Assembly (NCBI RefSeq): GCF_024300825.1
Contig: NZ_CP101323.1
Span: 2,232,001 to 2,296,000, forward strand
Direction: 5' to 3'
DNA from: Natronomonas gomsonensis
GTDB lineage: Archaea > Halobacteriota > Halobacteria > Halobacteriales > Haloarculaceae
Length of the DNA: 64,000 nt
Made by a program: the position numbers and the translations under genes. Under the pieces are notes generated by a model that ran no database searches, was not told where the DNA came from, and saw nothing but the letters and a program-made list of their open reading frames with translations. Below, one piece after another: positions 44,628-53,464 of the stretch (position 1 is its first letter; every line of letters starts with the position of its first letter).

Positions 44628-46795
44628 GGCGTCGGCGGGTCACCTCCCCACGAGTCCATGTCGGTGTAGAAGTTCAGCATGGCGAATTTCAGTTTCTCCG
44701 GTGCGATGTCGATGTGTTCGCTGCGCTCCTCCGCCGGGAACGACGAGTAGACGCTGTAATCGCCCAACTCGGCGTGGTTCGACCCCATGTATCGCTCGTC
44801 GATGAGTACCCGAGCGCCGAAATCCTCCGGCGACCGGATGACCCGGCCGAGCGCCTGCCGGGTCTTCCGAACCGTCGGGATTTCGACGGCGTAGCGCCAC
44901 CCGGCATCGTCGTCTCCGTCCTCCCCGAAGGCGCCAGCGTAGGCGCGCTGGACGGCCTCCATCCGGTCGTCGAGGTGTGGATACGGGACACCGACGACGA
45001 CGACGGACCGGGCGTCGTCGTCGTCGAAGCTGACGCCCTCGGCGAGGGTCCCCCACAGGGAAGTGAACAACACGGCGTCGTCGTCGGCGACGAACTCCTG
45101 TCGCAGTTCTTCGGCCCGTTTCCCGGGTTCGTCGAGATACGGCGTCGAATCGCCCGAAAACCGGTGGTAGTAGCGTTCGGCCTCGGCGTAACTCGGGAAG
45201 AAAGCCAGCGTGTTACCGGGCGTAAACCGGACGGCGTCCTCGATGGTCTCCCCGACCGTCTCCTGAACCGCTGGGTCGTCGCGTTTGCTCGCGAACAGCG
45301 CCGGCGTCTCGACGGCGTAGGTGCGGCGGCGCTCCTCCGGGAACTGCTCGCCGTAGGCCATCGTCAGCGGTTCCTCGAGGCCGAGTACGTCCTCGGTCAC
45401 GTCGAAGGGCCGCAGCGTCGCACTCATCAGGATGGTCGAATGCAGTTCCTCGAACAGCGGTTCGGTCACCTGCCGCGGCAGACAGGTGTACAGTTCCGCC
45501 CGGCCGACGACGCCCGTCTCCGTCCGGCGAACGCCCAACACGGGATACTGGCCGGGGGCGACGCTCGACTCCATCCACTCCTCGATGAACGCCGCGGCGG
45601 TCAGGGTCGGACACTCCTTTCTGGTCGTCGTCTCACCGTCCTTGTAGGCCTGCTCGTAGCGTCGGTCCAACTCCTCGCCCAGCGCCAGCGCCTCCTCGAG
45701 GTCGGTGTCGAACCCCTGTCCGGTGTAGGCCTGCAGGAACGCCACCGACAGTTCGTCGCGGCCCTCCTCGCGGTCGATAGAGACGTCGTCCCACTCCTCG
45801 TCGACGGCCTCGCGTTCCCCGAAGCCGAAGGAGTCCTCGTAGGTGTCGACCAGCGCCGTCCGGAACGCGCCGACGACGTTGGCCGCCGATTCGGCGCGGG
45901 CGTCGTCGCACTCGTCGAGTTCGTCCAGTGCGCCATCGAGCGTTCGCTCGGCGAGCGTCCGCGTGGCGTGGTCACGCGCCGCATCGGCGACGTTGTGGGC
46001 CTCGTCGAAGACGACGATGATGTCCTCGGGGTCCCGACCCAACCACCGGAAGAACTGCTCGCGAATCATCGAATCGAGCAAGTGGTGGTAGTTGCAGACG
46101 ACCAAATCGACGCCCTCCATCCCGTCTTTCAGGAGTTCGTACCCACAGAGGTTCGCCTCGTGGGCGTACTCGTAGATGTCGTCGGGCGTGCGAACGTCCT
46201 CGTAGAGCCACGAATAGAACTCGTCGGTGTCGCCGGTGAGGTTGTTGTAGTAACGGTCACAGATGTTCCGTTCCTCTTGGAGGGCTTCGATGCTCGTCTC
46301 CAGGTCGTCGAGTTCCTCCATCACGGCACCGCGGGCCTCTGCGGCCTCGCCGTTGCCGTCCTTGCTCGCATCGAGCAGTTCGCTCTCACGCTGTTCTAGC
46401 TCCGCGATATCCTGCTGTTTGTCGACCAACTCCCGGGTCGTATCCCGCAGGGCCTGACACTCCTCGTAGCCCACGTCGATGTGGCACATCGACGCCTTCC
46501 CGCGGAAGACGACCGAGCGAATCGGCTCCTGGGCGTTGATGGCGCGGGCCTCCTCGATGAACTGCCGGGTCTGTTGGTGGACGTTCGTCGTGATGACGAC
46601 CGTCTTCCCCGCGGCGCGGCCGTATTCGAGGGCGGGCACGAGCGAGGCGAGCGTCTTGCCCGTCCCGCAGGCGCCCTCGAACAGCACGTCGCGCTGTTCG
46701 ACGAGCGCCTCGCGTATGCGACCCATCGCGTCATCCTGATGGTCGTACGGCTCGTCGTAGGGGAAGAACCGCTCGTAGCCGGCCGACTCTGACAC
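44624..46795 (-). CDS. XPD/Rad3-family Fe-S DNA helicase
   Basis: 723 residues from GTG 46795. Walker A GACGTGKTL and DEAH box VFDEAHNVADAARDH are separated by four cysteines (C104, C113, C179, C217) placed as in the XPD 4Fe-4S domain. Motif VI is QALGRVIRSPEDFG. These features give a 5'-3' superfamily 2 helicase. Archaea use XPD-like helicases in DNA repair; the exact role here (repair, or DinG-like R-loop removal) is not settled. A charged coiled-coil insertion (about 120-175) lies between the second and third cysteines. Confidence 0.92.
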   Translation of the reverse strand: MSESAGYERFFPYDEPYDHQDDAMGRIREALVEQRDVLFEGACGTGKTLASLVPALEYGRAAGKTVVITTNVHQQTRQFIEEARAINAQEPIRSVVFRGKASMCHIDVGYEECQALRDTTRELVDKQQDIAELEQRESELLDASKDGNGEAAEARGAVMEELDDLETSIEALQEERNICDRYYNNLTGDTDEFYSWLYEDVRTPDDIYEYAHEANLCGYELLKDGMEGVDLVVCNYHHLLDSMIREQFFRWLGRDPEDIIVVFDEAHNVADAARDHATRTLAERTLDGALDELDECDDARAESAANVVGAFRTALVDTYEDSFGFGEREAVDEEWDDVSIDREEGRDELSVAFLQAYTGQGFDTDLEEALALGEELDRRYEQAYKDGETTTRKECPTLTAAAFIEEWMESSVAPGQYPVLGVRRTETGVVGRAELYTCLPRQVTEPLFEELHSTILMSATLRPFDVTEDVLGLEEPLTMAYGEQFPEERRRTYAVETPALFASKRDDPAVQETVGETIEDAVRFTPGNTLAFFPSYAEAERYYHRFSGDSTPYLDEPGKRAEELRQEFVADDDAVLFTSLWGTLAEGVSFDDDDARSVVVVGVPYPHLDDRMEAVQRAYAGAFGEDGDDDAGWRYAVEIPTVRKTRQALGRVIRSPEDFGARVLIDERYMGSNHAELGDYSVYSSFPAEERSEHIDIAPEKLKFAMLNFYTDMDSWGGDPPTP

Positions 46796-46821
46796 ACCAA
46801 CTACTCAGGCTTGTTCGAATA

Positions 46822-46866
46822 GAAACTTTTTGCACGGCGAGCCAGAGGCTCGCCGGCAAAAACTTT
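46822..46866. repeat. Terminal hairpin of the dispersed element (partial copy)
   Basis: GAAACTTTTTGC, then GGCGAGCC/GGCTCGCC, then GCAAAAACTTTC. T-rich and A-rich flanks pair to lengthen the stem, as in the 3' parts of the three full copies. It lies upstream of the XPD-like gene. Confidence 0.55.
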
Positions 46867-47097
46867 CATAAAAAGACACTTCGACTCTCCCTTCGGTCGA
46901 GTCTCGGTCCCGCGCTCGCTCCGCTCGCGCGGTGTGGTTCGAAAGACGCCACAGGCCTTTCGTTATGCGAAAAGAGCGCTTCGCGCTCTTTTCAGCAAAC
47001 CGCTCCCGCCTCAAACGCTCGCGGACACTCAACCACTATTTTATCAAATTAACCCACGCAAAATTCTCCTACAGCAACCTACGCAAGAATTTGTGGC

Positions 47098-47316
47098 AGC
47101 ATCCGCCGAGCGGGGCGTTCTTCGAACGCCCCCGAGGCGGTTCTCCCGCGCGACCGAAGGGAGCGCGGGTAGTGACGAGTGACCATAGGGAACGAGTCGC
47201 TATGTTTCACGGCGCCAAAGGCGCCGTTCAACAGTCCGAGGCGGCTTCGCCGCCTCGCTATTTTTCCCCAAGTTTTTGCCGCGAGGCGCGCAGCGCCGAG
47301 CGTGCAAAAAGTGGTA
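47098..47316. repeat. Dispersed multi-hairpin intergenic element, copy 3 (longest)
   Basis: Begins AGCATCCGCCGAGC, then a hairpin (GGGGCGTTC/GAACGCCCC) followed by GGTTCTC, several more hairpins, and ATTTTTCCCCAAGTTTTTGC, a GC hairpin and GCAAAAAGTGG. It is longer than copies 1 and 2 by extra stem-loops. It abuts the SecG stop codon. Confidence 0.6.
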
Positions 47317-47317
47317 G

Positions 47318-47479
47318 TTAGGCGAGTGCGTTCAACATCAACACGAGGACGCCCAACAGGACGCCGAAGGCGACGACCGTTCGGGGGTCCATCGTGGGCG
47401 TACTGGAATCCTCGCTATCGAAGTACCGGACGAGTCCGGCACTGGACATCAGCCCGCCGGAGTTCTGGCCGCTGCTCAT
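47318..47479 (-). CDS. secG: Preprotein translocase subunit Sec61-beta (SecG)
   Basis: 53 residues: [20 protein letters not shown], an acidic linker and one C-terminal membrane helix ([20 protein letters not shown]). The [14 protein letters not shown](D) pattern is the hallmark of archaeal Sec61-beta, the small non-essential-type subunit of the SecYEG translocon. A CTTAGGG box lies about 28 nt before the ATG. Confidence 0.93.
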   Translation of the reverse strand: MSSGQNSGGLMSSAGLVRYFDSEDSSTPTMDPRTVVAFGVLLGVLVLMLNALA

Positions 47480-47585
47480 ACCCGTCAGTTCGGGGCGGCG
47501 ACCCTAAGCGTTTCGGCCCAGCGTCGCCCCACTGAGGGCCGGTTGGGAAACCCTTATGCGCGCGGCTGAAATACGTCCGATAGTC

Positions 47586-47852
47586 ATGCCCGTCACCCTC
47601 AAGGACTTCTACGCGGACTGGTGCGGCCCGTGCAAAACACAGGACCCGATTCTCGACGAACTCGAAGAGGACTACCCTGACGTGGCCTTCGAGAAGGTCA
47701 ACGTCGACGAAGAGCAGGACGTGGCAAACGAGTACCAAGTGCGCTCGCTGCCGACGCTCATCGTCGAGAACGACGACGGCATCGTCGAGCGGTTCGTCGG
47801 CGTCACCCAGCGTGACGACATCGAGAGCGCCCTCGGCAAAGCCGGCGCCTGA
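47586..47852 (+). CDS. Short thioredoxin family protein
   Basis: 88 residues from MPVTLKDFYADWCGPCK. An upstream ATG (47556) would add ten residues unlike the family. The redox motif WCGPC and the cis-proline segment VRSLPTLIVEN are present. It lacks the first strand and helix of classical thioredoxins, as in other short haloarchaeal thioredoxins. It reduces protein disulfides in the cytosol, probably with a thioredoxin reductase encoded elsewhere. Confidence 0.9.
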   Translation: MPVTLKDFYADWCGPCKTQDPILDELEEDYPDVAFEKVNVDEEQDVANEYQVRSLPTLIVENDDGIVERFVGVTQRDDIESALGKAGA

Positions 47853-47873
47853 ATTTTTCGCCGTTTTTCCGTT

Positions 47874-48542
47874 TTAGTACCGCTCTTCCAGCCACTCGAC
47901 CACGTCGCTGATTTCCTGTGGCGTCGTCCCGTGGCCGACGCCGTACTGTTCGAAGCGTACGTCGGCACCGCCCTCCGCGAGCAGTTCGGCGGCGTGCTCG
48001 GCGCGCTCGGGCGGAATCACTTGGTCCATCGCGCCACAGCCGACGAACACCGGCTTGCCGTCGGCGCTGTCGACCTCCTCGGCGTGGGAGTCGGCGAGAT
48101 AGCCGTTCAGCGCGACGACCCACCGATAGGATTCGGGCCGTTCGAGCAGCGCCGAGATGCTGGTGATGGCGCCCTGACTGAAGCCGAGTAAGCCGACCCG
48201 GTCGGGGTCGATGTCGTAGGTGTCGACGGCCGACTCGACGAACTCGTGGACTACGTCGAGACTGCGACGGAACCCCTCGGGATCGGGTTGACTCGAGTGG
48301 AGACCACCGCCGGAGAGGTCGAGGTCGTACCAGGTGAAACTGTTCGGCCCGCCCATCTCCTGTGGCGCGCGAACGCTGAGGACGTGCAGTTCCTCGGGCA
48401 GTTGTGCGGCAATGGGAAGCAGGTCGCGTTCGTTCGTCCCGCGGCCGTGAATCAACACGACAGCGGGGGCGTTCTCCGTGACGGTTCCCGGGCGGCTGAC
48501 GTGGACCAACGGCAGGTCCTCGGTCGAGTCGTCGGTGGCCAT
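47874..48542 (-). CDS. Phospholipase/carboxylesterase family hydrolase
   Basis: 222 residues, alpha/beta hydrolase. Oxyanion segment VVLIHGRGTNERDLLPIA, nucleophile GFSQGAITS, acid in CGAMDQVIPP and the His in GVGHGTTPQE match the lysophospholipase/carboxylesterase family. Cytosolic, no signal peptide. Substrate probably a small or acyl ester. Confidence 0.88.
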   Translation of the reverse strand: MATDDSTEDLPLVHVSRPGTVTENAPAVVLIHGRGTNERDLLPIAAQLPEELHVLSVRAPQEMGGPNSFTWYDLDLSGGGLHSSQPDPEGFRRSLDVVHEFVESAVDTYDIDPDRVGLLGFSQGAITSISALLERPESYRWVVALNGYLADSHAEEVDSADGKPVFVGCGAMDQVIPPERAEHAAELLAEGGADVRFEQYGVGHGTTPQEISDVVEWLEERY

Positions 48543-48627
48543 ACCCGGGGTACGTCACTGTCGGTCAAAAGCGACCGGTAACGGTCGTTCCACGACACCA
48601 CGAACCGTGAGAGGCACTACCACAGAG

Positions 48628-48633
48628 TTTATT
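48628..48633 (+). promoter_or_regulatory. TATA box of the zinc-finger microprotein gene
   Basis: TTTATT is 27-32 nt before the ATG at 48660, matching leaderless transcription and supporting that start. Confidence 0.55.
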
Positions 48634-48659
48634 GCTGATGTGGTCGTATCCGAACCCGT

Positions 48660-48833
48660 ATGGCCACTTCGAACGACGAACTTTTCGACGAATTCCTCTC
48701 GGACCGTGGACACGAGACCGAAACCGACGCCCGGAGTTGGGAGCAGGACTATAACAAGAAACGCTGTCCCGACTGCGGGGGGCTTCACGGCCTCGACGCC
48801 GCTTCGTGTACCGTCTGCGGCTGGCAGCCCTGA
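48660..48833 (+). CDS. Zinc-finger microprotein (HVO_0416-like)
   Basis: 57 residues. The N-terminal half is acidic (NDELFDEFLSDRGHETETDA); the C-terminus has two CxxC pairs (KKRCPDCGGLHGL and ASCTVCGWQP), a compact zinc ribbon. The NKK-C-P-x-CGGLH...CTVCGW pattern resembles the HVO_0416 family of Haloferax. Function unknown; related zinc-finger microproteins affect stress fitness and biofilm. It precedes a UvrD-like helicase gene on the same strand. Confidence 0.8.
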   Translation: MATSNDELFDEFLSDRGHETETDARSWEQDYNKKRCPDCGGLHGLDAASCTVCGWQP

Positions 48834-48905
48834 CGGCTCTTCTCGCCGTTTCCGTGTTCGTCTGAAGCCACGTCGCTTATACCGGAGCGTAGCGTTAGAC
48901 GGGTA

Positions 48906-50750
48906 ATGGCTGACTCCACCCACGTGACTCGACTCTTCGGTGGTCCCGGGAGTGGGAAGACCACGGCCCTGCTGGACCGCGTCGACGAGATGCTCGACGA
49001 GGGGGTCGCGGTCAACGACATTCTCGTCGTCTCCTACACCCGTGCGGCCGCCCAAGAGGTCCGTGAACGACTCGCCGAACGACTCGACTGTACGCCGAAG
49101 TCCCTGCGGGGGAACGTCTGTACGATGCACGCGAAGGCGTACGAGCTGCTGAACCTCTCACGGGGCGACGTGGTCGGCGAGAAGCACAAAGAAGCGTTCT
49201 GTGAGGAGTATGGACTGGATTTCGAAGACGAGTACAAGTCCTCGCGTCGGCGCTCGGCGCGGTCGACGACGCTCGGCAACAAGATTATTGCCACCTCCCA
49301 GTGGCTCCAGCGAACCGAACGCGACGTGGCCGACTGGTACGACGTCCCGTTCCAGTGGGACGAGGAGGAGGTCCGCCTCCCGCCGGAGGTCGACGACAAC
49401 GCCCAGACGGGCAACAAGTACACCCCGACGTGGCCCTCTTCCGACGACCGCATCGACATTCCCGAGGCCATCCGGGGATGGCGCGCCTACAAGGGCGAGG
49501 AGGGCGTCGTCGGCTTCGCCGACATGCTCGAACGCGTCCAGCAGCGCTCGCTGTTGCCGAACGTCGAGCACCTCGTCATCGACGAGTTTCAGGACATCAC
49601 GACGCTGCAGTACGGCGTCTACGAGGAGTGGAAACCGCACATGGAGAGCGTGTTAATCGCCGGTGACGACGACCAAGTCGTCTACGCGTGGCAGGGCGCC
49701 GACCCCAACCTCCTGTTGGACGAGGAGGTCGACGACGACATCGTCTTGCCGAACTCCTATCGACTCCCCTCGAAGATTCTCAACGTCGTCAACACCCAGA
49801 TTAGCCACATCGAGAAGCGACAGGACAAGGACCTCAAGCCGCGCAAGCAGGGCGGGTCCGTCGAGGCCGTCCGGTCGCCGTCGATGCTGGACCTCGTCCG
49901 CAACGTCCGCGGCACCCTCGAACAGGACACCGAGGGCACCGTGATGGTGCTGTTCCGCGCGCGCTATCAGATGTTCCAGTTCATGGACGAGTTCATCGAC
50001 GATGGCATGCCGTTTACGTCGTTGACCGACCAGCGGATGTGGACCGACCGCCTGCGCGATTACGTCGACGCCATCGAATCGCTCGATTCGGGCGAGGCCA
50101 TCAACGGTCTGCAGGCCCAGCGACTCGGCGAGATGCTCGCCGACAGTGCCTTCGGCACCGGCGACCGCGACGACTACTTCGAGGCCTTCGACGCACTCGA
50201 AGAGGAGGCTGGCGTCGACGACCTCACCGAGATGACGGTCGACCCCGGCTTCGTCGACGACCACGCCCCCTTCGCCCCCGGTCCGGCCTCCGCCGCCGAC
50301 ATGCTCACCAAGGTGTCGAACTTCCAGGAGCGGTCGGTGAAGGCGTACTTCAACGGTGACTACCGCGGAATGGACCCCACCCGACTCCGCCTCGGAACCA
50401 TCCACTCCGCGAAGGGCCGTGAGGCCGACCACGTCTTCGTCGCGACGGACCTCACCGAGAAAGTCGTCGAGCAGATGGCGGCCTCCGTCGAGGACCCCAC
50501 GGACGTACCCGGCGTCACCGAGTTCACCAAACGGACGGACCCGGTGCCGACGCTGACGGACAACGAACGGCGCGTCTTCTACGTCGGGATGTCCCGCGCC
50601 CGCGAGCGTCTTGTCCTCCTAGAGAACCTCGTCGACGGCGCGCCGACGCTGCCCATCGATGTGCTGTTGCACAACGAGCCGGTCGAGATGACGCTGGCCG
50701 AACTCATCGAGGACGCACAGGAAGCCGGCGTCGAAGCAACGGCCGACTGA
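48906..50750 (+). CDS. UvrD/PcrA/Rep-family superfamily 1 helicase
   Basis: 614 residues. Walker A GGPGSGKTTALLDRVDE, motif Ia SYTRAAAQEV, Walker B IDEFQDITTLQYGVYEEW, motif III DDDQVVYAWQGADP, motif V LRLGTIHSAKGREADHVF and motif VI YVGMSRARERLVLL are all visible, giving a 3'-5' SF1A helicase. A TTATACC box about 30 nt before the ATG supports this start. Roles in archaea include repair and replication restart. Confidence 0.94.
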   Translation: MADSTHVTRLFGGPGSGKTTALLDRVDEMLDEGVAVNDILVVSYTRAAAQEVRERLAERLDCTPKSLRGNVCTMHAKAYELLNLSRGDVVGEKHKEAFCEEYGLDFEDEYKSSRRRSARSTTLGNKIIATSQWLQRTERDVADWYDVPFQWDEEEVRLPPEVDDNAQTGNKYTPTWPSSDDRIDIPEAIRGWRAYKGEEGVVGFADMLERVQQRSLLPNVEHLVIDEFQDITTLQYGVYEEWKPHMESVLIAGDDDQVVYAWQGADPNLLLDEEVDDDIVLPNSYRLPSKILNVVNTQISHIEKRQDKDLKPRKQGGSVEAVRSPSMLDLVRNVRGTLEQDTEGTVMVLFRARYQMFQFMDEFIDDGMPFTSLTDQRMWTDRLRDYVDAIESLDSGEAINGLQAQRLGEMLADSAFGTGDRDDYFEAFDALEEEAGVDDLTEMTVDPGFVDDHAPFAPGPASAADMLTKVSNFQERSVKAYFNGDYRGMDPTRLRLGTIHSAKGREADHVFVATDLTEKVVEQMAASVEDPTDVPGVTEFTKRTDPVPTLTDNERRVFYVGMSRARERLVLLENLVDGAPTLPIDVLLHNEPVEMTLAELIEDAQEAGVEATAD

Positions 50751-50766
50751 CGCTCAGTCGAGGGCG

Positions 50767-50997
50767 TCACTCACCGCTGCGGATGTTTTTCAGCCGTTTC
50801 ACCCGACCGACGGTCCGGTCCGCGAGTCGGAGGTAGACGTACTCGCTGACGACCACGAGACCGACGGCGGCCGCGAGGAAGAACGCTCCAATCACGTATC
50901 GGCCCTCGACGACGTTGAGAACGCCGACGAGCGCGACGGGGCCGGCGACGACGAGCGTCGCGATGAGTTGCAACGAGCGAACGATGCCGAACGCCAT
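50767..50997 (-). CDS. Small membrane protein, tandem paralogue 2
   Basis: 76 residues with two hydrophobic segments (LIATLVVAGPVALVGVLNVV, YVIGAFFLAAAVGLVVVSEY) and a basic end (GRVKRLKNIRSGE). It overlaps by one base the upstream gene, which encodes a similar 76-residue protein. Looks like a haloarchaeal DUF7533-type protein; function unknown. Confidence 0.7.
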   Translation of the reverse strand: MAFGIVRSLQLIATLVVAGPVALVGVLNVVEGRYVIGAFFLAAAVGLVVVSEYVYLRLADRTVGRVKRLKNIRSGE

Positions 50998-51227
50998 CAG
51001 TCGGTGTCCTCCTCGGGGTCGGCAGGGACCCGACCCAGCAGTTTGTCAGCGACGGTTCCCGAGAGACTCGGTCGGAAGTACATCCCGGCGACGAGCCCGA
51101 CGGCGACGGCGAGAAAGCCGACACCGAGAGCCGTCCGGCCGCCAGCGAGGAACTCGGCACCGAGGAGGCCGATTGGCGCGGCCAGCGCCACCGTTCCGAA
51201 CAGCCCGATGGTGTCGAGGAGGTTCAT
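50997..51227 (-). CDS. Small membrane protein, tandem paralogue 1
   Basis: 76 residues from MNLLDTIGLFGTVALAAPIG. A long in-frame extension from 51425 is rejected: it would overlap ribE and is charged and repetitive. Two membrane segments match the spacing of the downstream paralogue (G-x-FLA-AVGLV in both). The acidic C-terminus (VPADPEEDTD) contrasts with the basic one of the partner. Confidence 0.7.
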   Translation of the reverse strand: MNLLDTIGLFGTVALAAPIGLLGAEFLAGGRTALGVGFLAVAVGLVAGMYFRPSLSGTVADKLLGRVPADPEEDTD

Positions 51228-51317
51228 TACCGGCCGGTAGGCGGGAGACGCCCAAAAGCCCGCCGCCTCGCGGCCGGATTCCGAGACGCTTTCACACCCG
51301 CCAGCCCTAGCGGAGGT

Positions 51318-51908
51318 ATGTTCACCGGCATCGTCGAGGAGACGGGCGAAGTCGTCGCAATCGAGGACGGTCCCGAGGGGCGTCGCATCCGCGTGTCGGC
51401 GTCGTTCCCTGCGGACCTCGAACACGGACAGAGCGTCGCCGTCAGCGGGGCGTGTCTCACGGTCGAAGACGCCGACACCGAGAGCTTCGAGCTGTTCTGC
51501 TCGGAGGAGACGCTCGACCGGACGTATCTAGACGAAATCGAGGTCGGCGATTCGCTCAATCTCGAACGTGCGCTGCCGGCCGACGGGCGCTTCGACGGCC
51601 ACTTCGTCCAGGGCCACGTCGACGGCGTCGGCGAGGTGACCGAAATCGAGCAGTTGGGAGATGACTGGACGTTCGGGTTCTCGTTGCCCGAACACCTCGG
51701 TCGGTACGTCGTCGAGAAGGGCTCTATCTCCGTCGACGGGATTTCGCTCACGGTCGCGGACCTCCGGGACGACGAGTTCACCGTCGCCATCATCCCGGCG
51801 ACCTACGAGTTGACGACGCTCGCCGAGAAGTCCGTCGGCGACCCCGTCCACCTCGAAGTCGACGTGGTCGCGAAGTACGTCGAGAGCCTGACCGAGGGGT
51901 ACCGATAG
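51318..51908 (+). CDS. ribE: Riboflavin synthase, alpha chain
   Basis: 196 residues with two lumazine-binding barrels: MFTGIVEETGEV (N-terminal) and FDGHFVQGHVDGVGEV with ISVDGISLTV. Cys in VSGACLTVED and the pair of similar domains define the trimeric enzyme that dismutates 6,7-dimethyl-8-ribityllumazine to riboflavin. No other riboflavin gene is nearby. Confidence 0.95.
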   Translation: MFTGIVEETGEVVAIEDGPEGRRIRVSASFPADLEHGQSVAVSGACLTVEDADTESFELFCSEETLDRTYLDEIEVGDSLNLERALPADGRFDGHFVQGHVDGVGEVTEIEQLGDDWTFGFSLPEHLGRYVVEKGSISVDGISLTVADLRDDEFTVAIIPATYELTTLAEKSVGDPVHLEVDVVAKYVESLTEGYR

Positions 51909-51916
51909 CCGGCCCG

Positions 51917-53203
51917 TCAGGAGCGGCGGTGGAGTTCGAGTGCCGCGAGGAACGCGACGAGCGAAACGGCGGCCGCCAGCCCGAACGCCATCCGATAGCC
52001 GAACTCCGAGTAGACGCGGGCGCCGCCGATGGTGTCGCCGGTCCAGTAGGTGTCCAGCGCCAGCCCCATCAGCGTCGGGAGGACGGCCGCTCCGGTGAAC
52101 GCCATCGTGTTGACCGTCCCCGTCGAGACACCGGAGGCGGCGGCGTCGTGACGTTCCTTGACGACTGCGTAGGTGAGCGCGTAACCGCCCGCGAGCGCCC
52201 CCGCGGCGAAGAAGACGACGGCGACGACGGCCATCGGCGGCCGACCGGTGACCGAGAGGACGGCGAAGGAAGCGGTGTAGAGGCCCATCCCGACGACGAC
52301 GAGTCCAGTCCGGGAGCCGAGGCGGTCCGAAACCGCACCGATGGTCGGCGGACCGAGGAGCAACCCGGCGCTGCCGAGCAGCGTGAACGTCGAGGCGAAC
52401 GTCACGCTCACGCCGTAGGTCTGGACGAGATACGGAATGCCCCACAGGCCGAAGACGGTGATGTTGATGCCCGTGCCGGCAAACAGCACGATTCCGCAAA
52501 GCCACGTTTCGGCCTCTGCGAGGACGCGCCGGGCGTTCGAGAGGACGGCACGGAGCGACGGCGCTCCGGGTGTTTCGGCGCCGGCCATCGGCTCGAACCC
52601 CGCATCCGATGGCGAGTCACGGGCGAGGAGATACGCCGTGGCCGCGAGCGCGAGACCGAGCACGGAGAGGCCGATGAGCGTCTCACGCCAGCCAGCGGTC
52701 GCGACCGCGACCGCGAGCGGCGTCGTCGCCAACACCCCACCGAACCCGGCGACGGCCAGCGTCAGCCCGCTCATGCGTGCGAACTCGGATGGGCGGAACC
52801 AGTTCGCACAGAACCGCAAGATAGCGATGAACAGGACGCTACCGCCGAATCCGATGAGTGCCCGGCCGGCGAAGGCCGCGACGTAGGAGTCGGCGAAGGC
52901 GAAGGCGAACCCTCCGAGGCTCATCACGACCGCCCCGACGGCCACCGTCCGGCGGGAACCGAGTCGGTCGGCGAAAACCCCCGCTGGCAACTGCATCGCC
53001 GCGTACACGTAGAAGAACGACGCGTGGAGCGTCCCGAGTTGTGTGCCGGTCACCGAGAACGCTCGCGTCAACTCGTCGGCCAACACGGCCGTCGAGAGCC
53101 GATAGACAGACACCAGGGCGTACGTCGCCGCGAGCGCGCCGAAGGCCAGCCAGCGGCGCCGCTCGGGGTCGGCCCACAGCCGTCGGAGGCGTCCGTCCGT
53201 CAC
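51917..53203 (-). CDS. Major facilitator superfamily transporter
   Basis: 428 residues from GTG 53203; longer reading frames add a Ser/Arg-rich segment and are rejected. About 12 hydrophobic helices with MFS motif A-like loops (FADRLGSRRTVAVGAVVMSL and VSDRLGSRTGLVVVGMGL). The two halves have six helices each around a short loop (SDAGFEPMAGAETPG). It resembles nitrate/oxalate or multidrug members; substrate unknown. Confidence 0.87.
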   Translation of the reverse strand: MTDGRLRRLWADPERRRWLAFGALAATYALVSVYRLSTAVLADELTRAFSVTGTQLGTLHASFFYVYAAMQLPAGVFADRLGSRRTVAVGAVVMSLGGFAFAFADSYVAAFAGRALIGFGGSVLFIAILRFCANWFRPSEFARMSGLTLAVAGFGGVLATTPLAVAVATAGWRETLIGLSVLGLALAATAYLLARDSPSDAGFEPMAGAETPGAPSLRAVLSNARRVLAEAETWLCGIVLFAGTGINITVFGLWGIPYLVQTYGVSVTFASTFTLLGSAGLLLGPPTIGAVSDRLGSRTGLVVVGMGLYTASFAVLSVTGRPPMAVVAVVFFAAGALAGGYALTYAVVKERHDAAASGVSTGTVNTMAFTGAAVLPTLMGLALDTYWTGDTIGGARVYSEFGYRMAFGLAAAVSLVAFLAALELHRRS

Positions 53204-53464
53204 TATCGGAAGTCGGAGGGTTCGGTTCAAAGACGTGTCGAACCGTCCGCGGGTTTGCCGTCGACCGGTCCGCTGCTGCTCGCGGCGCTGTACCGTCGGT
53301 TGTGACGGCGCGGTCGCAGTCGGCCTCGAATTCCGGTTCATCGAGGCGCTGGCTCGATGGCAGCGCGACGATGACGGGGACGGCAGCCGATTCATCGCGG
53401 AGTTGTCGAGAACTAGCAGGAAAGACAAGAGTTAATCGGCCCCCGCGCCCGTATACAGACGAGC

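Larger units (their letters stand above)
46796..47317. other. 522-nt intergenic region dense in hairpins
   Basis: No convincing gene. At least seven perfect small palindromes are present, for example GGCGAGCC/GGCTCGCC, AAAAGAGCGC/GCGCTCTTTT, GCGTTC/GAACGC, GGCGCC/GGCGCC and GAGGCGGC/GCCGCCTC. An AT-rich island (47030-47095) sits in the middle. The right end is copy 3 of the dispersed element; the left end holds a lone copy of its terminal hairpin (46822-46866). Confidence 0.55.

Noticed and set aside
46805-46830. GTTCGAAT motif reminiscent of a tRNA T-loop
   Set aside because: No acceptor, D or anticodon stem could be drawn around it; it belongs to a hairpin repeat.
51228-51425. Long N-terminal extension of tandem membrane paralogue 1
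   Set aside because: It would overlap the ribE start on the other strand and add a charged stretch before a membrane helix.
53204-53464. A possible small basic gene between the MFS gene and mdh
   Set aside because: Candidate frames are Arg/Ser/Cys-rich and unlike haloarchaeal proteins; only promoter-like sequence for mdh is supported.
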